Positions 41,813-50,373 of a stretch of 64,000 nt of DNA are shown here, piece after piece. Source of the DNA: JBAZHE01 sp041652555 (lineage in GTDB: Bacteria > Patescibacteriota > Patescibacteriia > Patescibacteriales > WJLG01); NCBI GenBank assembly GCA_041652555.1, contig JBAZHE010000002.1, positions 38,718 to 102,717 on the forward strand. Direction: 5' to 3'. Under the pieces are notes generated by a model. It searched no databases. It had not been told where the DNA came from and saw nothing but the letters and a program-made list of their open reading frames with translations. A program made the position numbers and the translations under genes. Position 1 is the first letter of the stretch, and the number at the start of each line of letters is the position of its first letter.

Positions 41813-41971
41813 CTAGTTGATCATAGTGACACCCAAAATACTTATTTCCGGAAAGAAGTTTAGTAGCACTTTAATAATTAGGAGAAAAAGTCCAATAACT
41901 ACAAAACCGGCTACTACTACGGCCAGCCCGAAAATAAATTTAAAAATTTTTTCTACATCTTTGTTGCTCAT
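41813..41971 (-). CDS. Small single-span membrane protein after ftsQ
   Basis: 52 residues starting MSNKDVEKIFKFIF, with a membrane segment (GLAVVVAGFVVIGLFLLIIK) and a short outer tail. The ATG is 5 bases after the ftsQ stop, so it is probably the last gene of serS-ftsQ-this. No family was recognised. Coding is supported by its topology and its tight operon position. The gap from here to xer (41552-41812) holds the dif-like site, an extra half-site and a GGGT/ACCC hairpin at about 41768-41791. Confidence 0.55.
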   Translation of the reverse strand: MSNKDVEKIFKFIFGLAVVVAGFVVIGLFLLIIKVLLNFFPEISILGVTMIN

Positions 41972-41976
41972 ATATT

Positions 41977-42804
41977 TTATTGATAATAAATTTTATCGCC
42001 GAAACGCAGGTCAATGTATTTTTTTGTTGCAAAATCATCTTTCATCTTTTCTTTTTTTAAGGCCACGAGTCTATCTAGTTGTTTGTCTATTGAATCCTTA
42101 GTGTTAAAAGTTATCTTTGGTCCATTGGCCAGTAGAATAGTCAAGGAATCAGCTTCGTTATTAACTGAGAACATTGCAATGGCTAATTCTGGAATTTTTT
42201 GTAAAAGTTCTCCGGCGTACGTAATAAAAGAACTTTCTAGGGCTATTTTTCCTGCGGTTATTTTAAGGGTTGATTCGTTTTGTATTACCGGATATTTCCG
42301 ACCGTCTATTTCTAAAAGATCAGCTTCTCCCAGTACGTAGCCTTCGCTGTCTAGATAATAATACTTACCGTCTTCCAACCAAACTGCAGTAAGAGTTTTT
42401 TCTTTTATTTCCATAATTAAAGAATTGGGCCACTTTTTCTTTAAGTTGATTTCTTGGAAACGGTAATTTTCTTGAAAAGATTTGGCCAGGTCTTTGGTTT
42501 TAAAGAAAAGTAGATTGTCCTGGGGATCAAAACGGAATTTGCTTTTTTTTATTTGTTCCTTGGCCAAATTTTTTACCTCCCCCTCCTTTATTTTATTTAA
42601 ACCTGAAATTTCTAGATTTTTTATGTAAAAAATTCCGGAAAAATAGATTAACCAGATAAAGATTCCGGCCAGAATAATCAAAATTGTCACCTCAATTTTT
42701 ATTTTTAAGCCGCTAAAATCAGTAATCCTTTTTTTCTTATTGTAAAAAGGATTTTCCAGCTTTTTTTTATAGTAATCAAAATTTTTTTGGCGATTATTGC
42801 CCAT
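41977..42804 (-). CDS. ftsQ: FtsQ/DivIB cell division protein
   Basis: 275 residues: a cytoplasmic basic stretch, one membrane segment (VTILIILAGIFIWLIYFSGI), then a POTRA domain (FYIKNLEISGLNKIKEGEVK) and the FtsQ beta domain with VWLEDGKYYYLDSEGYVL. FtsQ links FtsL/FtsB to the divisome. Placed outside the mraZ cluster here, behind serS on the minus strand. Confidence 0.85.
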   Translation of the reverse strand: MGNNRQKNFDYYKKKLENPFYNKKKRITDFSGLKIKIEVTILIILAGIFIWLIYFSGIFYIKNLEISGLNKIKEGEVKNLAKEQIKKSKFRFDPQDNLLFFKTKDLAKSFQENYRFQEINLKKKWPNSLIMEIKEKTLTAVWLEDGKYYYLDSEGYVLGEADLLEIDGRKYPVIQNESTLKITAGKIALESSFITYAGELLQKIPELAIAMFSVNNEADSLTILLANGPKITFNTKDSIDKQLDRLVALKKEKMKDDFATKKYIDLRFGDKIYYQ

Positions 42805-42826
42805 TTGATTGGCTCTGCCGAGGCTA

Positions 42827-44098
42827 TTATCTTTTAATAATTTTTAAACCAGTCGGTAAATATTTATAAAGAACAGCTGGTATTTTGATACTGCCATCAG
42901 CTTGTTGATTATTTTCTAAGATAGCAATTAACGGACGATTTGTTGATGAGGCTGTTCCATTAAGCATATAGACGAACTCTTTGGTGCCGTCAGCTTTTTT
43001 ATATTTAATATTTAAAGCTCTGGCTTGATAGTCGGTACAGTTAGAGGTGGAAGTTATTTCCGCCCAATCCCCCATTTTATTATCTTTATTTGGCTTGCCA
43101 GGCATCCAGGCTTCTAAATCGTAGGTTCTAATAGAAGGCGCGCCAAGGTCGGCAGTGCAATGATCAACAACGCGGAAAGGAATGCCTAAGCCCCGATAGA
43201 TTTCTTTTTCTATTTCTAGTAATTCTTTATGTGCTATCTCGGAGTTTTCCGGCTTAACATATTGGAACATTTCTACTTTAGTAAATTGGTGAACGCGGAA
43301 TATTCCTTTGGAAAATTTGGAATAACTGCCGGCTTCAGTACGAAAACAATGTGAAATTGCTACATATTTTTTTGGTAATTCTGATTCTTCCAGGACTTCA
43401 CCCATGTGATAACCCCCCATTGTTATCTCTGCCGTGCCAATAAGCGAAAGATCAGAACCTTCTATATTGTATATTTGGGTTGACTCCCCTCTTGGATTAA
43501 AACCCATGGCCTTTAGAACTTCTTGTTTTGCTAAATCTGGTGTAATTATCGGAGTAAAATCTTTTTTATAAAGAATTTCCAAACAATATTGTGTTAAAGC
43601 AATCTCTAATAAGGCTAATTCATTTTTAAGATAAAAGAACTTAGCTCCGGAAACTTTAGTGGCGCGTTCAAAATCAATCAAATCCAAGGCTTCGGCTAAT
43701 TGGACATGGTCTTTTGGTTCAAAATCAAATTTTGTCGATTCGCCGACTATTTCTAAGACTGGATTATCATCTTCATTTTTGCTGGCCACAACTTCCACAT
43801 GCGTTAAATTTGGGACTTTAAAAAGTTCCTCGTTATACTCCCCTTCTATTTTTAACAGTTCCGCTTCCAATTCCGCAATTCTCACGCCTTTTTGCTTCAT
43901 TTTTTCTATATCTTCCGGCGTAGGTTTAGTTTTAGAACCTTGATTTCGTTCGCCACGCAAAGCATCAACTTCGCTGATTATATTGCGACGCCGTTCGTCA
44001 AGCCTTATAAGTTCGTCAATATTAGCCGAAGACAATCTGTTCTCACAGTTATTTTTGACCGCCTCCTTATTTTCGCGAATATATTTAATGTCTAACAT
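42827..44098 (-). CDS. serS: Seryl-tRNA synthetase
   Basis: 423 residues. N-terminal tRNA-binding coiled coil (MLDIKYIRENKEAVKNNCEN onward, to about residue 105), then class II motifs: motif 2 CFRTEAGSYSKFSKGIFRVH QF and motif 3 NGTASSTNRPLIAILENNQ. It charges tRNA-Ser. Length is normal. It starts the serS-ftsQ operon. Confidence 0.97.
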   Translation of the reverse strand: MLDIKYIRENKEAVKNNCENRLSSANIDELIRLDERRRNIISEVDALRGERNQGSKTKPTPEDIEKMKQKGVRIAELEAELLKIEGEYNEELFKVPNLTHVEVVASKNEDDNPVLEIVGESTKFDFEPKDHVQLAEALDLIDFERATKVSGAKFFYLKNELALLEIALTQYCLEILYKKDFTPIITPDLAKQEVLKAMGFNPRGESTQIYNIEGSDLSLIGTAEITMGGYHMGEVLEESELPKKYVAISHCFRTEAGSYSKFSKGIFRVHQFTKVEMFQYVKPENSEIAHKELLEIEKEIYRGLGIPFRVVDHCTADLGAPSIRTYDLEAWMPGKPNKDNKMGDWAEITSTSNCTDYQARALNIKYKKADGTKEFVYMLNGTASSTNRPLIAILENNQQADGSIKIPAVLYKYLPTGLKIIKR

Positions 44099-44110
44099 AT
44101 TAGTATTTTT

Positions 44111-44187
44111 AATCCCCTTTAGAAAGAGGGTTTATGGATCCCGAAACCTCGGGAGTGGCTCAGTACTCCGAGACGGGGTGTGTTTAT
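44111..44187 (+). repeat. Dispersed palindromic element, family A copy 4
   Basis: AATCCCCTTTAGAAAGAGGG, an inner piece with CCCGAAACCTCGGG, then AGTGGCTCAGTACTCCGAGA CGGGGTGTGTT. The right end matches copies 1 and 3. It lies between lysS and serS. Confidence 0.7.
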
Positions 44188-44201
44188 TTAAATATTTAAG
44201 T

Positions 44202-44221
44202 GTCTAAAAAATTTGTACAGC
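44202..44221. repeat. 20-bp repeat, copy 2
   Basis: GTCTAAAAAATTTGTACAGC, identical to 27163-27182. It ends at the last base of the lysS stop codon. Confidence 0.55.
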
Positions 44222-45693
44222 TATTTTTTCGGTTTCATTAATGGAAATAATTGACACTCGCGTACCGGTTTATCAAGTAGAAAGGCAAAAAGGCGTTCGC
44301 CAAAGCCAAAGCCGCAGGTGGGAGGCATCCCATGCTCTAGCATCTCGACAAATTCCCAATCCGGCATCATGGCTTCTTTGTCACCTCTATCAATTAAGGT
44401 TTGCTGTTCTTCAAAACGCTTGCGCTGTTCAACTGGATCATTTAATTCACTATAGCCATTGCCGATTTCTGTGCCAGCGATAATTATTTGAAAACGCTCT
44501 ACTTGTTCAGGGTTGTCAGTTTTAGCTTTCGCTAGGGGTGAAACAATTTTGGGGTGATTCACTAAAAAGGCCGGGCCGGCAATATTTTTACGGCAGTATT
44601 TCCAAAGCGTATCCATCAAACGTTCTTTAGTATTGCCATCATATTTAACTTGTAAATCTTCCAATTTCTTTTTAATTTCTTCCATACTAGCTTTCATGAT
44701 ATTAATGCCGGTTTGTTTTTGTATTTCTTCTTGGTAATCTATTTTTGGCCATTCTCCTGCTAAGTCATACTCGTATTCACGAGTTTTGAATTTTGTAGTG
44801 TTAAAAACTTCTTTGGCGATGGTCTGATAAAGCTCGCGGGCGAGATTCATGCCGTCATTATAATTGGCATAAGCCCAGTAGAATTCCATATTGGTAAATT
44901 CTTGTAAATGGTTTGGTGAAGATCCTTCGTTGCGCCAAACGCGACCGATTTCAAAGGTTTTTTCAAAACCAGCAGCCATTAAGCGTTTTTGCCAGAGTTC
45001 ACCAACGGAAATGCGCAAATAAACATCAATATCAAAATCATTATGATGAGTGCGGAATGGTTCGGCTTCAGCACCGCCAGTTGTGCTTTCTAGGGTTGGA
45101 GTTTCAACTTCCAAGAATCCATGGTCTATTAAAAATTTGCGAGTAGTTGCCCAAAATTTAGCTTTTTTTATAAATAAATCACGTAGCTCTGGGGTAGTTA
45201 ATAAATCTAAATATCTTTTGCGATAGCGTTCGTCATCGTTTTCTAGTCCATGCCATTTTTCTGGTAGAGGTAAAATAGCTTTGGTTAAAATTTTCCAATC
45301 AGAAACCATTAAGCTCTTTTCGTTTTTATGGGTAGTAAAAAATTTTCCGGAAACAGCAATAAAATCACCCATGTCTATAAGCTTTGTGAATTTTTTGAAT
45401 AATTCCGGGTCCATTTCTTTTTTAGAGAACGCAACTTGTATTTTTCCGCCTTGGTCTTGTAATTCGGCAAAAGATAAATTGCCAAAGCTTCTAATAATCA
45501 TCAAGCGACCGGCTAGGGTTATTTCTTGTTTATTTTTTTCTAAATTTTCAAAATCAGCCAAAACTTCGGCGATTGATTTTTTATCGCCAGTTGTTGAAGG
45601 GTAGGGGTTTAAGCCGAGATTTCTTATTTCCCCTAGCTTCTTTAAGCGATCCTCTCTTTCCCCTCCCTGAGTTTTAACGATTTTTCCAGTCAT
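44221..45693 (-). CDS. lysS: Lysyl-tRNA synthetase, class II
   Basis: 490 residues. An OB-fold anticodon domain (TLAGRLMIIRSFGNLSFAEL) precedes the class II core with RYLDLLTTPELRDLFIKKAK, IGRVWRNEGSSPNHLQEFTN and CGFGFGERLFAFLLDKPVRE. It charges tRNA-Lys, one gene of which is at 19328. Promoter TTGACA-17-TAAAAT is at 45716-45744. Confidence 0.96.
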   Translation of the reverse strand: MTGKIVKTQGGEREDRLKKLGEIRNLGLNPYPSTTGDKKSIAEVLADFENLEKNKQEITLAGRLMIIRSFGNLSFAELQDQGGKIQVAFSKKEMDPELFKKFTKLIDMGDFIAVSGKFFTTHKNEKSLMVSDWKILTKAILPLPEKWHGLENDDERYRKRYLDLLTTPELRDLFIKKAKFWATTRKFLIDHGFLEVETPTLESTTGGAEAEPFRTHHNDFDIDVYLRISVGELWQKRLMAAGFEKTFEIGRVWRNEGSSPNHLQEFTNMEFYWAYANYNDGMNLARELYQTIAKEVFNTTKFKTREYEYDLAGEWPKIDYQEEIQKQTGINIMKASMEEIKKKLEDLQVKYDGNTKERLMDTLWKYCRKNIAGPAFLVNHPKIVSPLAKAKTDNPEQVERFQIIIAGTEIGNGYSELNDPVEQRKRFEEQQTLIDRGDKEAMMPDWEFVEMLEHGMPPTCGFGFGERLFAFLLDKPVRECQLFPLMKPKK

Positions 45694-45715
45694 ATTTTTA
45701 TAAGTTTATAAGTTT

Positions 45716-45744
45716 ATTTTAAGCTTTTTTAGTTAAATTGTCAA
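45716..45744 (-). promoter_or_regulatory. lysS promoter
   Basis: On the minus strand TTGACA (45744-45739), 17-bp spacer, TAAAAT (45721-45716). Confidence 0.8.
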
Positions 45745-45773
45745 AAAAAATACTCCCGGGAGAGATTGGGAGT
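45743..45773 (-). terminator. Terminator-like hairpin upstream of lysS promoter
   Basis: On the minus strand ACTCCC pairs with GGGAGT around a CT-rich loop, followed by ATTTTTTTT. It would stop leftward transcripts coming from the low-complexity region. Confidence 0.6.
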
Positions 45774-45810
45774 GGCGAAGATGAGATTATGCTTGAAAGA
45801 ACGAATGAAG

Positions 45811-46066
45811 AATGTGGAAGTAAGGAAGAGTGGAAGAAGGAAGAGTGAGGAAGGGTGGAAGAAGGAAGTGTGGAAGAAAAAGGATAGAAGAAAGAAGAAG
45901 GGAAGAGGGAAGAGTGAGAAAAAGTGGAAGAAGGAAGAGTGGAAGAAGGAAAAAGTGGTGATTTTGTTTGTTGTTTTGTTGTTGTTTTGTTTGTTGTTTT
46001 GTTGTTGTTTTGTTGTTGTTTTGTTGTTGTTTTCCTTTTTTTTTACTTGACGCGATAGACGTCAAG
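45811..46066. repeat. Low-complexity purine tract plus TTGTTGTTT array in a gene-free stretch
   Basis: Gene-free stretch 45694-46158. From 45811 to about 45957 the plus strand is almost only G/A with scattered T, built from variants of GTGGAAGAAGGAAGA. From 45964 to 46033 it is an array of TTGTTGTTT-type units, then a T-run. A CTTGACG/CGTCAAG stem (46046-46066) follows. Both strands happen to be open (about 92-94 codons), but composition is of simple repeats and no start site is convincing. Confidence 0.7.
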
Positions 46067-46079
46067 GAATAAAAATAGG

Positions 46080-46138
46080 AGCGTCTGCTGCCCTTGCGGG
46101 CAGCTTTCTGCCGCCGCCCCCATTAAAGGGGGCTAATA
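46080..46138 (-). repeat. Possible degenerate family A element
   Basis: Read leftward it starts ATTAGCCCCCTTTAATGGGG, like copy 1 (ATTAGCCCCCTCTAG), and contains a CTGCCC/GGGCAG stem. The GAGACGGGGTGTGTT end is missing. Confidence 0.35.
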
Positions 46139-46158
46139 GAATCTTTTGCCGTGCCTTT

Positions 46159-46236
46159 TTAAAAAGGCAATTTTAATAAATTTAGAATTGCCAGAAAGGT
46201 TGGCATAAGGAAGATCACTACTATCGCATATTTCAT
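46159..46236 (-). CDS. Tiny membrane peptide with strong Shine-Dalgarno
   Basis: 25 residues, MKYAIVVIFLMPTFLAILNL LKLPF, one hydrophobic helix. AAAAGGAGGG lies 6-15 bases before the ATG, far stronger than for most genes here. TTGACA and TAAAAA with 17-bp spacing lie upstream at about 46284-46312. An ACTCC upstream could pair with the GGAG. Too short for a family call. Confidence 0.45.
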   Translation of the reverse strand: MKYAIVVIFLMPTFLAILNLLKLPF

Positions 46237-46328
46237 AAAGCCCTCCTTTTAGACGACTTGGAGTTAATCCATCTACTTTTTACCACCTGGCGTAAAAAAT
46301 GTCAATATTGACAAATTTTGATAAAATA

Positions 46329-46358
46329 AAAGACGGGAGTTTTATCTCCCGTCTTTTA
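46329..46358 (-). terminator. greA terminator
   Basis: AAAGACGGGAG pairs with CTCCCGTCTTT around TTTTAT, with T-run on the minus strand side. Confidence 0.88.
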
Positions 46359-46829
46359 CTATTCAACTTTCATAATTTTATAATTCATTTCTCCCCGGGG
46401 CGTATTAAAAGACACTTCCTCGCCCTTTTTGTGACCAATCAAAGACATTCCTAGAGGCGATTCATTGGAAATCTTTCCTTCGGCCGGGGCTGCTTCGTTA
46501 AAGCTTACAATAATAATATTTTTTTCTTCATTGGTTTTAATATTTTTTACCGTAATTTTTGAACCCATGGAAATTTTTCCATTGTTGCCACCATCGCTAT
46601 TAACGACCGTAAGATTTTTTAATAGAACATCTAGTTCCGCCGCTCTTCCCTCATTGAAAGCTTGTGCGTCTTTGGCTTCGTGATATTCGGCATTCTCTGA
46701 TAAATCGCCAAGCTCTTTGGCTCTTTCAATGCGATCGGCTATTTCTCGTCTTTTAATATTTACCAAAAGACTGTGTTCTTCTTTTAACTTGTCATAGCCC
46801 TCTTGTGAGATGATTTGTTCTTCGTTCAT
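46359..46829 (-). CDS. greA: Transcription elongation factor GreA
   Basis: 156 residues. The N-terminal coiled coil has LKEEHSLLVNIKRREIADRI and the tip motif DLSENAEYHEAKDAQ with the acidic residues that act in the RNA polymerase secondary channel. The C-terminal FKBP-like domain has NESPLGMSLIGHKKGEEVSF. It rescues backtracked polymerase by transcript cleavage. Confidence 0.96.
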   Translation of the reverse strand: MNEEQIISQEGYDKLKEEHSLLVNIKRREIADRIERAKELGDLSENAEYHEAKDAQAFNEGRAAELDVLLKNLTVVNSDGGNNGKISMGSKITVKNIKTNEEKNIIIVSFNEAAPAEGKISNESPLGMSLIGHKKGEEVSFNTPRGEMNYKIMKVE

Positions 46830-46907
46830 AATTTGAAAATTATATATAATTTTAGATTATACACTAATTATTTTTGCAAGGCAACAAGAGCATACAACAA
46901 AAAAATA

Positions 46908-48446
46908 TTAAGCGCAAGAGCTGGGTTTTTTATGTAAATAAACGGCGACGGCAGAGAATAAAAACAAGCCAATTCCCAGTGGATGATTGATGTAGGGCGT
47001 GAAAAAATTAATCACAGCCAAAGTTAAAAGAGAAATAGCTAGGCAATCAGCCAACCAACTTTCTTTTTTTAGAGCATCGATTATTATTTTTCCAAAAAAG
47101 AATAGATAGAATAGCATTCCGAATAAACCGATTTTTAGCCAGACATCCAGCCAGCCCCATTCAAAGGCATAGGTGGTGTAATAACCACTAGAATTATTTT
47201 CTAGAATCCGCGGATCGCTAGTACGATAAGTTACCGTCCGTCCGAAGCCGCCTCCAAAAATAAAATTATTTTTTATTTCTCGCCAAAGTTCTGGCAAAAG
47301 CGCGTAGCGCGAAGAAGCCGCCGCTTCATTATTAATTCGGCTCGCCCTATCAGATAAAGCGTCGGTGATATTAAAATCAGCTCCCGGTTTGGGAAAGGGA
47401 AAATTAACCGTTCCAGCAACAAGTCCGATGGCTAAAAAAATCGAGGCGGTTGTTAAAGCAACTCCAGCCAGAAATTTTTTCCAGCCGTATTTTTTTATAA
47501 CAACAAAAGAAAAAAACGGGAAAGCCGCAACCAGTCCCACCCAGAAACTGCGAGAATAAGAAATAATTATAAGAGAAGTGATAGCTGTTTGTGCTAGAAT
47601 TAAAAAGACTAATAATTTTTTATTGATTTTTATTTCATCCCAAAATTTTAAAATAATCATCAAAAGGACGTAGAAAGCGACTAAAATAAAAATATGCGAC
47701 TGAAAAAAGATGCGGACAAAACCGAAAGGCATCATCGTTATCTCCCCTACTCCGGTATCGCGCACCCAGTGATATAAACTTTTCATTAAATTTGAGCCGG
47801 CCGTAATATGGGAAAAAAAGAAAAGCAGAATAAAAGTTTTTAAAAATAGCCAGGAAATCGCCACAGAAAAAATTCTAAAAATCGGCTCTAACGGATTTTC
47901 TCCAGCAATATTTTTATTAAAAATTGATTCAAATAATGGAAAGAGCAAAGCAAAATAAAGCCAGCCGTTAAAATCAAGAAAGACATCGGCAAAATCATTA
48001 TGAAGAAGCCCATTTATTAATCCGATGGCGATGAAAAAAAATAAGCCAAAAAAATAATAAAGATAATTCTGGCGATAAGTCTCTGGTTTTAAAAAGATTG
48101 ATTTTTTCTCCGGCACTTTTTTAAAGAAAGAACTTAAAAAATAAACCAGCCAAACAGACATCAAAATCAACCAAATAGCTATTCTAATAGAAATCTCTGT
48201 GCCACTGATATTCGCGGAAAATAAATAACCTTTGGAGCTGATTAGGAGTTCTATGATTGCCAGCCAGGCACCGTATCTCAAATTTTTTAAAGATAAAATA
48301 AGTACCGACGCGGTGATAAGCCAAAAAAATATATTCCCTAAATTGGGGAAGATATAGCCGAAATAAGAGGCGGTTTCAAAAAAGACTATTGCCGTCAGAA
48401 GCCAATAAAAATGTTTATTAAAAAGTTTTTTTAATTTTTCGGACAT
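46908..48446 (-). CDS. O-antigen ligase/polymerase-like membrane protein
   Basis: 512 residues with about twelve membrane segments. A periplasmic loop near residues 340-420 contains FGGGFGRTVTYRTSD and YTTYAFEWGWLDVWLKIGLF G, a Wzy_C-type motif. It is last gene of a second polysaccharide cluster (flippase, GT4, GT2, ligase) on the minus strand. Ligase or polymerase role cannot be separated. Confidence 0.75.
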   Translation of the reverse strand: MSEKLKKLFNKHFYWLLTAIVFFETASYFGYIFPNLGNIFFWLITASVLILSLKNLRYGAWLAIIELLISSKGYLFSANISGTEISIRIAIWLILMSVWLVYFLSSFFKKVPEKKSIFLKPETYRQNYLYYFFGLFFFIAIGLINGLLHNDFADVFLDFNGWLYFALLFPLFESIFNKNIAGENPLEPIFRIFSVAISWLFLKTFILLFFFSHITAGSNLMKSLYHWVRDTGVGEITMMPFGFVRIFFQSHIFILVAFYVLLMIILKFWDEIKINKKLLVFLILAQTAITSLIIISYSRSFWVGLVAAFPFFSFVVIKKYGWKKFLAGVALTTASIFLAIGLVAGTVNFPFPKPGADFNITDALSDRASRINNEAAASSRYALLPELWREIKNNFIFGGGFGRTVTYRTSDPRILENNSSGYYTTYAFEWGWLDVWLKIGLFGMLFYLFFFGKIIIDALKKESWLADCLAISLLTLAVINFFTPYINHPLGIGLFLFSAVAVYLHKKPSSCA

Positions 48447-48460
48447 AATATTTTCAAAGA

Positions 48461-49165
48461 TTATAGTAAACCGTGTTTTTCCTTAACAGTTTTTAAAGCG
48501 GTTTGGTATTTTTTTACTTCTGGCAAAAACGGTAGAAGTTTATAGGCAATTGACGGCAGCCAACTGGACATTGTACCACCGGTAGAGATTTTAAAAAGCG
48601 GTTTGTTTATCCAGACTCCTTGGTGGTTTTCTTCTAACATCGTGAGCCAAAGATCCCAATCTTGCAGGCGTTTAATATTCTCATCCCAGCCACCAACCGG
48701 GAAGTCTTTTTTTCTTATTAATGACACAGAATGAATATACGGCATTTGGCGTAATTTGTTAGCGTTAAACGGCCAAAGCTTAAATAGTTTCCTACCCCAA
48801 TAATGAGCAGAATAGGCATAGCTTGCCCCTAAATTGCCCTCCAAGGCCTTTATCATTTCAGATAGGTAATTCCTTTCTAAAATAGCGTCCGCATCGCAGA
48901 ATAGGATAAAATCACCCCTAGATTCTTGGTAGCCACGATTGCGAGCGTTAGGTGCGCCTTTATTTTCCTGCTCTATTATCTCATAACGAATTCCATCTTT
49001 TTTAAAGCGTTCAACAAATTCCCGAGCAACTTCGGGAGTTTTATCAGTTGAACCGTCGTTGACGACGACAATCTCTATATCTCTAAAAGTTTGCATGACT
49101 AAACTATCTAAACATCGGCACAAATTTTTAGCGTGGTTATAAACGGGAATAATTATACTAATCAT
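48461..49165 (-). CDS. Glycosyltransferase family 2
   Basis: 234 residues. SIIIPVYNHAKNLCRCLDSL, VVVNDGSTDKTPEVAREF, QENKGAPNARNRGYQESRGD FILFCDADA (D-x-D) and WDENIKRLQDWDLWLTMLEE mark a classic GT-A GT2 enzyme. It probably elongates the glycan made by this cluster. It overlaps the GT4 upstream by 4 bases. Confidence 0.9.
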   Translation of the reverse strand: MISIIIPVYNHAKNLCRCLDSLVMQTFRDIEIVVVNDGSTDKTPEVAREFVERFKKDGIRYEIIEQENKGAPNARNRGYQESRGDFILFCDADAILERNYLSEMIKALEGNLGASYAYSAHYWGRKLFKLWPFNANKLRQMPYIHSVSLIRKKDFPVGGWDENIKRLQDWDLWLTMLEENHQGVWINKPLFKISTGGTMSSWLPSIAYKLLPFLPEVKKYQTALKTVKEKHGLL

Positions 49166-50370
49166 AAAATATTATATATTTTTTCTGCTTGTTTTTTGGC
49201 GGTTAGGGTTTCTACTACTCTTCTTTGTCCTTGGGCGCCTAGTTCATTTCTTAAAGATTTATTCTCGTATAGAGATAAAATGGCTTCGCTGATGCTTTCT
49301 ATATTTTCCGGGTTAACTAGAAATCCGTTAATGCCGTTAAAAACTGCGTCGCGTACGCCACCGGAGTCGCCGGCGATAACCGGTTTACCAGCTAGGCCGG
49401 CTTCTAAATAAACAATGCCAAAGCCTTCATAGTCACCGGCAATTTGGCGCGAGATCATTATAAATATATCACACAGCTCTAGCCAAGCCCAGCATTCTTT
49501 GTCGCTTATACCGCCTAAAAGGATTATTTTTTTCTTTATTTCTTCTGGCAGGCTGTTTATTTTTTTTTCTAAATTTTCTTTTTCCGGGCCTGAGCCGCCA
49601 ATAACCAAAACTAGGTTTGGCGCTTTTTCAGAAATCATAGCCACGGCCTCTATCGCCTTGTCAAAACCTTTGCGTGCCACTAAGCGACCTAAGCCAAAAA
49701 GCACTATTTTATTATTAAGAGAATATTTTTCTTTTAGCTCTTTTATTTTTTGTGGATGCCTTATAAAAACTGTTTCAATACCAGGATTTACAGTTGATAT
49801 TTTGTCTTGCAGGTGGCGATTGAATTTTGCTACTTGCGAGGCAGTATAACCATTGCCACAAATTATTTTTTCAGCATTATTTAAAATTTTTCCAGTTAAT
49901 TTTGATTTTTTTAAAGACAAAGAAAAATCTAAGCCATGTAAAATGATTGAGTACTTAAATTTAAAAATTTTAGATAGAAAATAAGTTGCAATTCCTAACG
50001 GTAAAATTTGGCCGACAATAACATGCTTGTTAGTCGGGGGTTCCATAGTCCCTTTAGGGCTGTGGAACCCAATATGCAGAACTTTGTTTTTGGAATGAAA
50101 TTTTGCAAATAGGGTGCCACAGCCCCGGGTACGGGGACTATGGCACCCCCACAGCCTATACAATTGCCATAGCGCTAAAAGCCAACGAGGGCGAATATAT
50201 TTAAATAAAAGTTTACGTCTTAAAATATTTGGTGCGTCGTCTTGTTGTGGCTGGCCGTCAGCTAAAACAAAAAAATTACCATCAGGCCAGTATTTAGCCA
50301 AATTAGCATAGTATTTTCCCACTCCCCCCTTCTGCGGCGGAAATTCTAGGGTGAAAAGTAAATAGGACAT
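49162..50370 (-). CDS. Glycosyltransferase family 4 with an in-frame repeat insertion
   Basis: 402 residues. FTLEFPPQKGGVGKYYANLA, HGLDFSLSLKKSKLTGKILN and the donor part GRLVARKGFDKAIEAVAMIS and GDYEGFGIVYLEAGLAGKPV define GT4. Residues about 74-112, between LYRLW and NKHVIVGQILPLG, are encoded by a family B palindromic element (50036-50150). They read as G-C-H-S-P... with two P-R/P-K-G halves. Related enzymes have a few residues of loop here. The frame is kept, so the enzyme may still work or may be recently damaged. Confidence 0.85.
   Translation of the reverse strand: MSYLLFTLEFPPQKGGVGKYYANLAKYWPDGNFFVLADGQPQQDDAPNILRRKLLFKYIRPRWLLALWQLYRLWGCHSPRTRGCGTLFAKFHSKNKVLHIGFHSPKGTMEPPTNKHVIVGQILPLGIATYFLSKIFKFKYSIILHGLDFSLSLKKSKLTGKILNNAEKIICGNGYTASQVAKFNRHLQDKISTVNPGIETVFIRHPQKIKELKEKYSLNNKIVLFGLGRLVARKGFDKAIEAVAMISEKAPNLVLVIGGSGPEKENLEKKINSLPEEIKKKIILLGGISDKECWAWLELCDIFIMISRQIAGDYEGFGIVYLEAGLAGKPVIAGDSGGVRDAVFNGINGFLVNPENIESISEAILSLYENKSLRNELGAQGQRRVVETLTAKKQAEKIYNIL
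50036..50150 (-). repeat. Dispersed palindromic element, family B copy 1, inside a GT4 gene
   Basis: 115 bp. Two hairpin units, GGGGGTTCCATAGTCC...GGAACCC and GGGTGCCACAGCCCCGGG...GGCACCCCC, flank an AT-rich middle that contains TTTGCAAAAT. Inverted relative to copy 2 at 60982. Confidence 0.85.
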
Positions 50371-50373
50371 AAA

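Noticed and set aside
46046..46066. CTTGACG/CGTCAAG hairpin as a terminator
   Set aside because: Neither strand has a U-tract after it.
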